Assembly: GCA_016780605.1 (NCBI GenBank)
Contig: JADHLS010000234.1
Span: 1 to 7,630 of the forward strand
DNA: 7,630 nt
Direction: 5' to 3'
From: Reyranella sp.
Lineage (GTDB): Bacteria > Pseudomonadota > Alphaproteobacteria > Reyranellales > Reyranellaceae
Shown: piece after piece, positions 1 through 5,639 of the stretch
Layout of the letters: every line of letters begins with the position of its first letter
How positions within the stretch are numbered: position 1 is the stretch's first letter
The notes under the pieces: generated by a model
Told to the model about the DNA's origin: nothing
What the model saw: only the letters and a program-made list of their open reading frames with translations
Database searches by the model: none
Translations under genes and position numbers: made by a program

Positions 1-545
1 AACACCCGCGCCGGCTGCGCCGCGACGGCCAGCCGCCCGCCCTTGATGGCGGAAAGGTGCTTTCTCACCGTGTTCATCTCCACGATGTTGGCGCCCGACC
101 TCAGCAGCGCGCGGTTGACCTCCTGCTTGTCGGCAAGCGTGAGGCCGGGCGCGGGCAGGGCGAGCAGCGCCGACGCGCCGCCGGAGATCAGGCAAAGCAC
201 CAGGTCGTCCGGCGTGTGGCCCTTGACCGTCTCGAGGATGCGGCCCGCGGCAGCGCGGCCTTTTTCGTCCGGCACGGGATGAGCGGCCTCGACGATCTCG
301 ATCCTGCGGCAGGTCTCGCCATAGCCGTAGCGTGTCACGACGAGGCCTTGCAGCGGATGCGGCCACTGATCCTCGACAGCCTTGGCCATCGCGGCGCTCG
401 CCTTGCCGGCGCCGATCACGATCGTGCGCCCTTTCGGCGGCTGCAGTTTCGCGATGTAGGGCGCGAGGCAAGTGGCGGGGCGCGCGGCGGCCAGCGCTGC
501 ATCGAACAGTTGGCGCAACAGCGCACGGGCTTCGGCATCTTTCAT
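1..545 (-). CDS. Glycerate 2-kinase (GckA/TtuD type, DUF4147), C-terminus beyond window
   Basis: Reading the minus strand from the ATG at 545 gives 181 open codons that run off the left edge, so the C-terminal part (including any MOFRL domain) is missing. Visible motifs are IGAGKAS (residues 44-50), AHPVPDE (88-94), LISGGASALL (119-128) and NTVRKHLSAIKGGRLA (158-173). These are hallmarks of the DUF4147 glycerate kinase family, which phosphorylates D-glycerate to 2-phosphoglycerate with ATP in the cytoplasm, feeding glyoxylate, tartrate or serine-derived carbon into glycolysis. Full-length members are about 420 residues. Many are annotated, wrongly, as hydroxypyruvate reductase TtuD. The gene is divergent from the amidohydrolase gene with 29 bp between starts. 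The start is supported by where family homology begins and by that short gap. The family call is secure; the exact physiological substrate is inferred. Confidence 0.93.
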   Translation of the reverse strand, partial: MKDAEARALLRQLFDAALAAARPATCLAPYIAKLQPPKGRTIVIGAGKASAAMAKAVEDQWPHPLQGLVVTRYGYGETCRRIEIVEAAHPVPDEKGRAAAGRILETVKGHTPDDLVLCLISGGASALLALPAPGLTLADKQEVNRALLRSGANIVEMNTVRKHLSAIKGGRLAVAAQPARV

Positions 546-574
546 TTGCGCGATCTACGCACTATAGGGGCGCG
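546..574. promoter_or_regulatory. Very short divergent intergenic region
   Basis: Only 29 bp separate the start codons of the glycerate kinase (minus) and the N-formylglutamate amidohydrolase (plus). A GGGG run at 567-570 lies 4 bases before the plus-strand ATG and may be its weak ribosome binding site. There is too little room for two independent promoters, so at least one promoter probably lies inside the opposing coding region, or one start is annotated slightly too far upstream. No clear -35/-10 pair was found here. Confidence 0.3.
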
Positions 575-1354
575 ATGCAACAGTTGCCCAATCAGCTGCT
601 CGGGCCGGGCGACCCGGCGGCGTTTTCCGTTCACAATGAACGGGGCAAGGCGCCGTTGCTGTTGCTCTGCGACCACGCCAGCAAGGCCGTGCCGAAGGCA
701 CTGGGCAGTCTCGGCATCAGCGACGACGAGCTCGCGCGCCACATCGGCTGGGACATTGGCGGCCTCGACGCGGCGCTGGCACTCGCCGAGGCGCTCGACG
801 CGCCGCTGGTCGCCTCGGGCTACTCGCGGCTTGTGATCGACTGCAACCGCTGGCCAGGCGGCGAGGGCTCGACACCCGAGGTCAGTGACGGCACGCCGGT
901 GCCGGCGAACAGGGGCCTCACCAAGGAGCAGGTCGATGCGCGGGCCGATGCCTGCTTCTGGCCCTATCATCGCGAGGTCGACCGCCAGCTCGATCGCATG
1001 ACCGCGGGGCGCCGCGCCGTGGCGCTGCTGGTGATGCACTCCTTCACGCCGCAGATGAACGGCTTCAAGCGTCCCTGGCATGTCGGCGTGCTGTGGAACG
1101 ACGATGCGCGCCTGCCCGAGCCGCTGCTGGCGGAGCTGCGGCGCGATTCCGCTTTGATCGTGGGCGACAACGAGCCCTATTCGGCGCGCGCCTCGTACGA
1201 ATACACGCTCAATGCCCATGCCCGCACCCGCAAGCTGCCGCACTGCTCGCTCGAGGTGCGGCAGGACCTGATCGCCACGCCCGACGACGCCCGCGCCTGG
1301 GGGGTCCGGCTGGCGCCGGCGATCGGCGCCGCCGTGACGAAGGCTCTGCTCTAG
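575..1354 (+). CDS. N-formylglutamate amidohydrolase family protein
   Basis: The product is 259 residues, the usual size for the N-formylglutamate amidohydrolase (FGase) family. Motifs in order are LLCDHAS (30-36), HIGWDIGG (56-63), SRLVIDCNR (84-92), VMHSFTP (153-159), GDNEPYS (197-203) and LEVRQDLI (226-233). In this family the conserved His, Asp and Glu residues bind a metal and catalyse hydrolysis of N-formyl-L-glutamate to formate and glutamate, the last step of one histidine degradation route (HutG); some members act on other N-acyl substrates. No other hut genes are in the window, so the substrate is not fixed. The frame is open further upstream, to 332, but the upstream residues are arginine-rich shadow sequence of the opposing kinase gene; the ATG at 575 matches where the family starts. 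The TAG stop is at 1352-1354. Confidence 0.92.
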   Translation: MQQLPNQLLGPGDPAAFSVHNERGKAPLLLLCDHASKAVPKALGSLGISDDELARHIGWDIGGLDAALALAEALDAPLVASGYSRLVIDCNRWPGGEGSTPEVSDGTPVPANRGLTKEQVDARADACFWPYHREVDRQLDRMTAGRRAVALLVMHSFTPQMNGFKRPWHVGVLWNDDARLPEPLLAELRRDSALIVGDNEPYSARASYEYTLNAHARTRKLPHCSLEVRQDLIATPDDARAWGVRLAPAIGAAVTKALL

Positions 1355-1538
1355 CTACACAGTAATTATAAAATAACTTTCGTCATCAGTCCATTGTGGA
1401 TCGGCGCCGGTCCGCGACAGATAATTTGTTTATTGCGCACCATACGGGCGCAGAAAACAGCAAGTAACGGCACTGCTGGCATCGTTGAAACGTGGCCCGC
1501 TCGCGCGAAGGGTGACCAGGCCGACGAACGGCATAGAG
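1355..1538. other. AT-richer intergenic stretch with a GC palindrome
   Basis: This 184-bp stretch holds no convincing complete gene. Bases 1358-1470 are much richer in A and T than the flanks (for example the TAATTATAAAATAA run near 1364-1377). At 1398-1413 there is a 16-base near-perfect palindrome, GGATCGGCGCCGGTCC, with one mismatch. It has no T-run directly behind it, so it is not a clear terminator. The reading frame of the following nucleotidyltransferase-like gene is open back to a TAA at 1422-1424, but I recognise no family sequence there. The composition change suggests a junction or remnant of inserted DNA. Confidence 0.4.
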
Positions 1539-1949
1539 ATGTCGGCCGAGGTCGACCTGGTCGCCCTAAAAAACCCGGAGCTGACGGAGCTGCTGAACGA
1601 GGTCGGCGTCGATTCGCCGTTTCATCAAACCTACGGCTACTACGCTGACCCTGTCGACGTAGCGACCGCCGTGCTGCCGAGAGGATGGAGAGGCCGACTC
1701 GTGAATTTGCCGCCGGGCGATAGCGAAGGGGTAAGGGGCTTGTGCCTGGAGCCGCATGATCTTGCGATCGCCAAGTATGTCGCACGCGGCGCCAAGGATA
1801 TCGCCTTCACCCGCGAACTCGCCCGGCGTGGCATCGTCCAGCGCGAGCGCTTTTTGGCGTTGCTCGGCAACACGCCTGTGGCGGCGGATGTGCGCATGCG
1901 AATTCGGGCAGACATCGCTGCGGACTTCGAAGCGGTCCCTGATCGCTAG
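1539..1949 (+). CDS. DUF6036-like nucleotidyltransferase fragment, probably 5'-truncated
   Basis: From the first ATG the product is 136 residues. It resembles the C-terminal two thirds of DUF6036-type (AbiEii-like nucleotidyltransferase fold) proteins. It starts within the strand normally read as SMEADLY-like sequence (here SAEVDLV, residues 2-8). It continues with SPFHQTYGYYADPVD, TAVLPRGWRGRLV, and the typical C-terminal signature CLEPHDLAIAKYVARGAKDI followed by ARRGIV. Intact relatives are about 180-200 residues and carry an upstream GSQ-type nucleotide-binding motif; I see none in any plus-strand frame upstream. A TTG start at 1485 would add 18 residues without restoring that motif. The gene is therefore probably an inactive or partial copy, or a short variant. 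Such proteins often act in toxin-antitoxin or phage-resistance loci, but no partner gene is adjacent. It ends tail-to-tail with the LysR gene, overlapping it by 3 bases. Confidence 0.6.
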   Translation: MSAEVDLVALKNPELTELLNEVGVDSPFHQTYGYYADPVDVATAVLPRGWRGRLVNLPPGDSEGVRGLCLEPHDLAIAKYVARGAKDIAFTRELARRGIVQRERFLALLGNTPVAADVRMRIRADIAADFEAVPDR

Positions 1950-2833
1950 CCGGCGACATTCGAGAAGCGCGACAGCAGCTGGATCAACGTACGGACAACC
2001 GGCCTCTGATCGTCGCGCCGCTTGAGCGCCCAGAGCTCGGCGTGCCGCTTGGGCGATCGCAAGCGGCGGAACACCACCCCTTTGAGGCGAAGCTCCGAGA
2101 CCGCGGCCGGCACCAGGGCGACGCCGCGTCCGGCGGCGACCAGGCCGAGAATGGTCGGCATCTCGAACACCTCGTCGACGATCCGTGGGCTGGCGCCGGC
2201 ATCGGCCAACTCGGCCAGCATCGCATCGCGCAGCACGCCGGCGCCGGACGGCAGGGTCACCAGCGGCAGGCCGTCGAGCCGCTTCGCCGCCACCACCTTG
2301 TTGCGCGTCAGGGGATGGCGCGCGGGCAGCGCCACCACGAATGGCTCGGCGACGATCTTGGTCGAGCTGAGCGCCGGCAGTGGGCTGGGAACGCGCGTCA
2401 CCGCGAGGTCGAGCTCGCCGACCGCCAACGCCTCGGCCTGGACTGGGCTCGTGGCCTCGCGCAGCACGATCTGGACGGTGGGCAGCTCCTTCTCGGCCAC
2501 GCGCAGGACGCGCGGCAACAGCTGATAAGCGGCCGAGCCGACGAAGCCTACGGTGAGCCTGCCGGCGCGGCCCTCGCCGATCGACGTCGCCTCGGCAAGC
2601 GCGTCGCGCAAGGTCGGGACGAGCAGCCGCGCGCGGGCGAGCAGCGCCGCGCCAGCCGGGGTCAGCGTGACCTTGCGCCGGCTGCGCTCGAACAACGCCA
2701 CGCCGAGCTCATGCTCGAGCTTCGCGATCTGCGCCGAGAGGGCGGGCTGGGCCGTGTGCAGTCGCTCGGCGGCGCGGCGGAAATGCAGTTCCCTGGCGAC
2801 GGCCAGGAAGCAATCGAGTCGGCGCAGGTTCAT
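1946..2833 (-). CDS. LysR-family transcriptional regulator
   Basis: The product is 295 residues, standard for LysR regulators. The N-terminal winged helix-turn-helix is clear: MNLRRLDCFLAVARELHF, then AAERLHTAQPALSAQIAKLE (21-40), ELGVALFER (42-50) and LTPAG (57-61). The rest is a two-lobed periplasmic-binding-like effector domain beginning near residue 90 (GRLTVGFVGSAAYQLLP). Such proteins bind DNA as tetramers and respond to small-molecule inducers. The effector is unknown. The gene is divergent from the cupin-DoxX pair with 100 bp between starts, the classic arrangement for a LysR regulator and its target genes, and it probably also represses itself. It overlaps the convergent nucleotidyltransferase-like gene at its 3' end. 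The family call is secure; the regulon is inferred. Confidence 0.95.
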   Translation of the reverse strand: MNLRRLDCFLAVARELHFRRAAERLHTAQPALSAQIAKLEHELGVALFERSRRKVTLTPAGAALLARARLLVPTLRDALAEATSIGEGRAGRLTVGFVGSAAYQLLPRVLRVAEKELPTVQIVLREATSPVQAEALAVGELDLAVTRVPSPLPALSSTKIVAEPFVVALPARHPLTRNKVVAAKRLDGLPLVTLPSGAGVLRDAMLAELADAGASPRIVDEVFEMPTILGLVAAGRGVALVPAAVSELRLKGVVFRRLRSPKRHAELWALKRRDDQRPVVRTLIQLLSRFSNVAG

Positions 2834-2933
2834 CGGCGGATTCTCTGATCGTTATTCGCTATCACTGACGCATGAATTGATATTAGACGCCGACTTTGTT
2901 GGTGACTACCTCCCGGCTGTGATCGGAGGGAAC
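2834..2933. promoter_or_regulatory. Divergent LysR/cupin promoter region with a dyad
   Basis: These 100 bp between the LysR start and the cupin start are AT-richer than the flanking genes. They contain an interrupted inverted repeat, TATCA at 2860-2864 and TGATA at 2878-2882, separated by 13 bases, a size suitable for a LysR-type operator (these often contain T-N11-A inside a dyad). TTGATA at 2877-2882 could also serve as a -35 element for the cupin gene, but no convincing -10 follows. A strong ribosome binding site, GGAGGG, at 2925-2930 precedes the cupin ATG. The operator role is inference. Confidence 0.4.
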
Positions 2934-3257
2934 ATGAGCGAGATCGTTCAGAAGAGCTGGCAGGAGCGGCACTGGGTTCCGACCGAGGCCGCCGGGCTGG
3001 ATTACTCCGTGCTGCGTCCCCATCCCGGTGGCGGCGCGACGTTCTTCCTGCGCTTTGCCGCCGGCGCCAAGGGCGCGCCGCACACACACCCCGAAGGCGA
3101 GGAGCTTTATGTGGTGAGCGGCGACATCACGATCGGCGACCGGCGGCTGAAGACGGGCGACTATCTCTACACGCCGCCGGACGGCGTGCACGATGCCGTG
3201 GCGCACGCCGAGACCGTGCTGCTGCTGCACACGCCCAAGCTTCCGATCTTCCTGTAG
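2934..3257 (+). CDS. Small single-domain cupin protein (ChrR-like cupin)
   Basis: The product is 107 residues, one cupin barrel. Motif 1 is GAPHTHPEGEELYVVSG (47-63), giving metal-ligand candidates His50, His52 and Glu56 or Glu57. Motif 2 is GDYLYTPPDGVHDA (75-88), giving His86. All four usual metal ligands are therefore present. Sequence style matches ChrR-like/anti-ECF-sigma-type cupins, which include zinc-binding sensors and small dioxygenase-like enzymes; no anti-sigma helical domain is attached here, so an enzymatic or small-molecule-binding role is possible. The ATG at 2934 follows GGAGGG at a good distance; upstream in-frame sequence is the shadow of the opposing LysR gene. It is followed 13 bp later by the DoxX gene, so the two are probably co-transcribed under the divergent LysR regulator. 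Confidence 0.88.
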   Translation: MSEIVQKSWQERHWVPTEAAGLDYSVLRPHPGGGATFFLRFAAGAKGAPHTHPEGEELYVVSGDITIGDRRLKTGDYLYTPPDGVHDAVAHAETVLLLHTPKLPIFL

Positions 3258-3263
3258 GAGGAG
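3256..3263 (+). promoter_or_regulatory. Ribosome binding site deciding the DoxX start
   Basis: AGGAGGAG overlaps the cupin stop codon and lies 7 bases before the ATG at 3271. Another ATG at 3264 directly abuts it in a different frame and is too close to be used. The spacing therefore selects 3271. Confidence 0.65.
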
Positions 3264-3270
3264 ATGGCCG

Positions 3271-3669
3271 ATGAGCCTTCCCAGACTGGCGTCCATCGTC
3301 GGGCGGGCGTTGATCGCCCTGCTTTTCATCGGGGCCGGCATTGCCAAGGCGACCGGACCGCAACCCTTCCTCGAGCACATGGCCGCGTTCGGCGTGCCGT
3401 CCTTCCTGCTGCCGGCGGTCATCGTCCTGGAGATCGGCGCGGGGCTCGCCCTGCTGGTCGGGTGGCGGGTGCGCGATGCCGCGGGTGCGCTCGCGGGCTT
3501 CTGCCTGATCGCGGCGGTCGTCTTTCATGCCGACCTCGCCAACAAGGCCGAGCGCACACTGTTCTTCAAGGATCTGGCGATTGCCGGCGGATTGCTGGCG
3601 ATGGCGGCGGCGGCCGAGGCGGCGCGGCGGGAACGGTCGGTGCCTGCCACAAAAGCGCAGGCTGCCTGA
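3271..3669 (+). CDS. DoxX family membrane protein
   Basis: The product is 132 residues with four hydrophobic segments at about 8-26, 45-64, 70-88 and 99-117, the four-helix layout of the DoxX family. Supporting family-like motifs are GRALIALLFIGAGIAKA (11-27), a central VLEIGAGLALLVG (52-64), and FFKDLAIAGGLLA (98-110). DoxX proteins are inner-membrane proteins, some linked to quinone-dependent oxidation or to redox homeostasis; most, including this one, have no proven reaction. The gene follows the cupin gene by 13 bp and is probably in the same LysR-controlled operon. The C-terminal tail is short, charged and presumably soluble. Confidence 0.92.
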   Translation: MSLPRLASIVGRALIALLFIGAGIAKATGPQPFLEHMAAFGVPSFLLPAVIVLEIGAGLALLVGWRVRDAAGALAGFCLIAAVVFHADLANKAERTLFFKDLAIAGGLLAMAAAAEAARRERSVPATKAQAA

Positions 3670-3698
3670 GCGCTGGCGCCGGCCGCTGTCGGCTGGTT

Positions 3699-3704
3699 TA
3701 TACT
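3699..3704 (+). promoter_or_regulatory. Possible -10 element for the DUF1244 gene
   Basis: TATACT matches the -10 consensus TATAAT at five of six positions and lies 51 bases before the DUF1244 start, in an otherwise GC-rich gap. No good -35 hexamer is seen about 17 bases upstream, so this is only a candidate. A ribosome binding site CAGGAG is present at 3743-3748. Confidence 0.35.
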
Positions 3705-3754
3705 GCGGGGCGACCCCATATCCCGGACCAGCCTCTGGCCCCCAGGAGATCGCC

Positions 3755-4054
3755 ATGGACGACAAGACCCGCACCGAACTCGAAGCCGCCGCCTTCCGCC
3801 GCCTGGTCGCGCACCTGCAGGAGCGCACCGACGTGCAGAACATCGACCTGATGAACCTGGCCGGCTTCTGCCGCAACTGCCTGTCGCGCTGGTATCGCGA
3901 GGAGGCGGGCAAGCAGGGCATCGACATTGCCGACCCCAAGGCGCGTGAGATCGTCTACGGCATGCCCTACGACCAGTGGAAGGCCAAGTACCAGAAGGAA
4001 GCCTCGGGCGACCAGAAGACGGCCTTCGACAAGTCAGGACACAAGCACGGCTGA
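3755..4054 (+). CDS. DUF1244 family protein
   Basis: The product is 99 residues. The core QERTDVQNIDLMNLAGFC (22-39) followed by RNCLSRWY (40-47) is the diagnostic DUF1244 signature, with two cysteines (Cys39 and Cys42) in an FCRNC arrangement. The second part, AREIVYGMPYDQWKAKYQ (63-80), is also typical. The protein is small, soluble, helical and widespread in proteobacteria; I know of no established function. The Cys-x-x-Cys pair could bind metal or be redox active, but this is inference. The ATG at 3755 follows a CAGGAG ribosome binding site; the open frame further upstream is not family sequence. It appears to be a single-gene transcript. The C-terminus is charged and histidine-containing (GHKHG). 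Confidence 0.93.
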   Translation: MDDKTRTELEAAAFRRLVAHLQERTDVQNIDLMNLAGFCRNCLSRWYREEAGKQGIDIADPKAREIVYGMPYDQWKAKYQKEASGDQKTAFDKSGHKHG

Positions 4055-4172
4055 GCGCGTGCGGACGTGTTGTCCTTCAACAGCAGGAGCAATATTATCG
4101 GAAACTTCAAAGAGAAGTTGTAGGGCGAGCAATTCTCTTGGCTAGAAGGCTTGCTCTTATGGGGCTTGTCCG
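4055..4172 (+). promoter_or_regulatory. Leader of the TIR operon with two hairpins
   Basis: This 118-bp gap is less GC-rich than its surroundings. It contains a 6-bp hairpin, AACTTC at 4103-4108 with GAAGTT at 4114-4119 (loop AAAGA). A second, longer one pairs GAGCAATTCT (4127-4136) with AGAA (4144-4147) and TTGCTC (4151-4156), with a 3-base bulge. GAGCAAT also occurs as a direct repeat at 4087. Neither hairpin has a proper T-tract behind it, so a terminator for the upstream gene is uncertain. A leader structure or operator for the TIR pair is equally possible. GGGG at 4161-4164 is a weak ribosome binding site for the ATG at 4173. Confidence 0.4.
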
Positions 4173-4877
4173 ATGAACAAGGTCTTTCTCGCGTTTCCGT
4201 TCAACCCAAGAGGCGGCCGGCCGATTCTGAATCTCGTGCGCGACATCGGTCGCCTCCTTCAGAGCCACGGCCTGGTCACCGTGACGGGCGAATCAGTCGG
4301 AGGAGAGGAACTGACCCCCGCCGTACAGAGGCGAATCAAAGAATCAGACGCGCTGATCGCTCTCCTCACATGCGAGAGGAAACTGGCGGGAAGGGGCAAC
4401 AAGTTTTTGCCCACGGAGTGGGTCCTGGGTGAATTGACCTCGGCGCTGGCGCGGGGCCAGCGGGCGATCGCCTTGGTGCAGAAGGGGGTGGACCGCGGGC
4501 GCGGGCCATTCGCTGAGAATGAATACATCCCGCTCGATCTCGCGGCGCCCACCGACGCGCTGATCCGGTTGTCGGAGAACATCGGAACCTGGAAAGCCGA
4601 GGCTGGCCGCAATCTGCTGGTGCGATTGCTGCCTGACACGGCCGCGGCGATCGCCAGCAAACGCAGCGCCCGATGCCAGGTCCGATTGGTGCCGCGTCAG
4701 GGCGTTCCGGGAGCGTGGCAGGATGCAAGGGTCAGCATACAGCCGGGCGGGGTCTTCCTTGCCGTACCCGGCGTGAAGGATGACGTCGCCATCGACGTCG
4801 AGATCGAGGATCCGCCCGCGCGGTTGAGGTCGGGCGAGTTCCCACAATGGCTTCACGTGGAAATGCGGAGTGTGTGA
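4173..4877 (+). CDS. TIR-like domain protein with unknown beta-rich C-terminal domain
   Basis: The product is 234 residues with no signal peptide or membrane segment. Residues 1 to about 140 look like a TIR fold. The first strand is KVFLAFPF (3-10), and GESVGGEELTPAVQRRIKESDALIALLT spans 39-66 like the TIR box leading to the I-x-x-SD-x-x-I strand. TEWVLGEL (81-88) follows, with Trp83 and Glu87 spaced as in the catalytic W-x-x-x-E of NAD-cleaving TIRs. Residues from about 165 to 234 (starting ARCQVRLVPRQ) are predicted mostly beta strands and match no family I recognise; they may bind a ligand or partner. The stop TGA shares its A with the ATG of the next gene, so the two are translationally coupled. 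NAD hydrolysis or cyclic-ADP-ribose signalling is inferred from the fold and residues. A SLOG-like nucleotide-binding domain is the main alternative to TIR. Confidence 0.72.
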   Translation: MNKVFLAFPFNPRGGRPILNLVRDIGRLLQSHGLVTVTGESVGGEELTPAVQRRIKESDALIALLTCERKLAGRGNKFLPTEWVLGELTSALARGQRAIALVQKGVDRGRGPFAENEYIPLDLAAPTDALIRLSENIGTWKAEAGRNLLVRLLPDTAAAIASKRSARCQVRLVPRQGVPGAWQDARVSIQPGGVFLAVPGVKDDVAIDVEIEDPPARLRSGEFPQWLHVEMRSV

Positions 4878-4879
4878 TG
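4867..4879 (+). promoter_or_regulatory. Translational coupling site of the TIR pair
   Basis: GGAG at 4867-4870 lies 6 bases before the ATG at 4877-4879, whose A is the last base of the upstream TGA stop (TGATG). This selects 4877 over the in-frame ATG at 4847, which lies within the upstream gene and has no comparable ribosome binding site. One-base stop/start overlap usually means the two proteins are made in linked amounts. Confidence 0.65.
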
Positions 4880-5596
4880 ACACTCGTGATCGCACAGCAG
4901 TCCAAGCCGAAGGACGAGAGTCACTGGAGCTGGTCGGTCTGGCTGGAGGGGGCACCGTCCGAGCTCGACAACGTCGCGGAAGTGATTTGGAAGCTTCATC
5001 CGACATTTTCGCCGTCGGTCGTCCGACGGGACACGCCCGCGAACAAGTTCAAGCTCAGCAGCAGCGGCTGGGGTGAATTCCAGATCGTTGCCGAGGTGAA
5101 GATGAAGGTCGGCCGCAAGAAGGTGCTGCAGCACTGGCTGAAGCTTGCGGAGGGTGCTCCGTCGAAAGAGGCGATGGCCAAAGCCGCTACCAAGACGCCG
5201 GCGAAGCAGGCGCGTCCGACAGTTTTCCTGTCGTACTCGGTGGACAACGCCAATCTGGCTTCGCATGTCGCGAGGGTCCTCCAGGACAAGGAGTACGAGG
5301 TGGCGCGCGATATCGACATCCCTGCCGGCGTGAGCATCCAGGACTGGACTAAGGAACAGATCGCCAAGAGCGACGCAGTCATCGTGCTGGGGGCGGAACA
5401 GACCAGCCTCTATCAGACCCGTGAAGCCGCATTTGCGCAGTCGGCGGGCAAACCCGTCATTCGGGTGGCGACCGGAAAGATCACGAAGGATGCGCTGGCG
5501 ATCGAGGGGGCACCGGTGAAGTTTGTCCGGGCAGGCACCGGCAGCCCCGAAACGGTGGCTCTCAATCTGGTGCAGAAGATCGACAAGATACTCTAG
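4877..5596 (+). CDS. pYEATS-TIR fusion protein, candidate conflict-system effector
   Basis: The product is 239 residues. Residues about 15-90 match the prokaryotic YEATS (pYEATS) domain: WSWSVWLEG (17-25), a conserved LHPTF (40-44), and FKLSSSGWGEFQIVAEV (58-74), then HWLKL (86-90). A lysine/alanine/proline-rich linker follows (about 91-113). Residues 114-239 are a TIR domain: PTVFLSYSVDNANLA (114-128), RDIDIPAGVSIQDW (144-157), IAKSDAVIVLG (162-172), then S-L-Y-Q-T-R-E (177-183), where Glu183 occupies the catalytic position and Tyr179 replaces the usual tryptophan; GKPVIRV follows. Eukaryotic YEATS domains read acylated lysines; pYEATS domains have been described by comparative genomics in conflict-type gene contexts, without a defined ligand that I know of. 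The likely reading is sensor (pYEATS) plus NAD-consuming or signalling effector (TIR), partnered with the coupled upstream TIR protein. Domain calls are firm; function is inferred. Confidence 0.85.
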   Translation: MTLVIAQQSKPKDESHWSWSVWLEGAPSELDNVAEVIWKLHPTFSPSVVRRDTPANKFKLSSSGWGEFQIVAEVKMKVGRKKVLQHWLKLAEGAPSKEAMAKAATKTPAKQARPTVFLSYSVDNANLASHVARVLQDKEYEVARDIDIPAGVSIQDWTKEQIAKSDAVIVLGAEQTSLYQTREAAFAQSAGKPVIRVATGKITKDALAIEGAPVKFVRAGTGSPETVALNLVQKIDKIL

Positions 5597-5639
5597 GCGC
5601 CCGTCCCCGTTATCCCCGTCTTTCATCGCCGAAGTGTCA

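Noticed and set aside
332..574. N-terminal extension of the amidohydrolase from the upstream ATG
   Set aside because: The added residues are Arg/Ala-rich shadow sequence of the kinase gene, and the family begins at the ATG at 575.
57..836. Plus-strand open frame (259 codons) crossing the glycerate kinase and amidohydrolase
   Set aside because: It spans two real genes on opposite strands and has no family sequence.
2042..2848. Plus-strand open frame (268 codons) over the LysR gene
   Set aside because: Shadow frame rich in Gly/Arg/Gln/His; the minus strand is an unmistakable LysR protein.
3127..3939. Minus-strand open frame (270 codons) across cupin, DoxX and DUF1244 genes
   Set aside because: It crosses three recognised plus-strand genes and gives low-complexity Arg-rich sequence.
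4103..4156. Intrinsic terminator for the DUF1244 gene
   Set aside because: Stems are short or bulged and are not followed by a T-tract, so only a possible structured leader was recorded.
4853..5626. Minus-strand open frame (257 codons) opposite the pYEATS-TIR gene
   Set aside because: No family motifs and no coherent hydrophobic pattern, whereas the plus strand carries well-formed pYEATS and TIR motifs.
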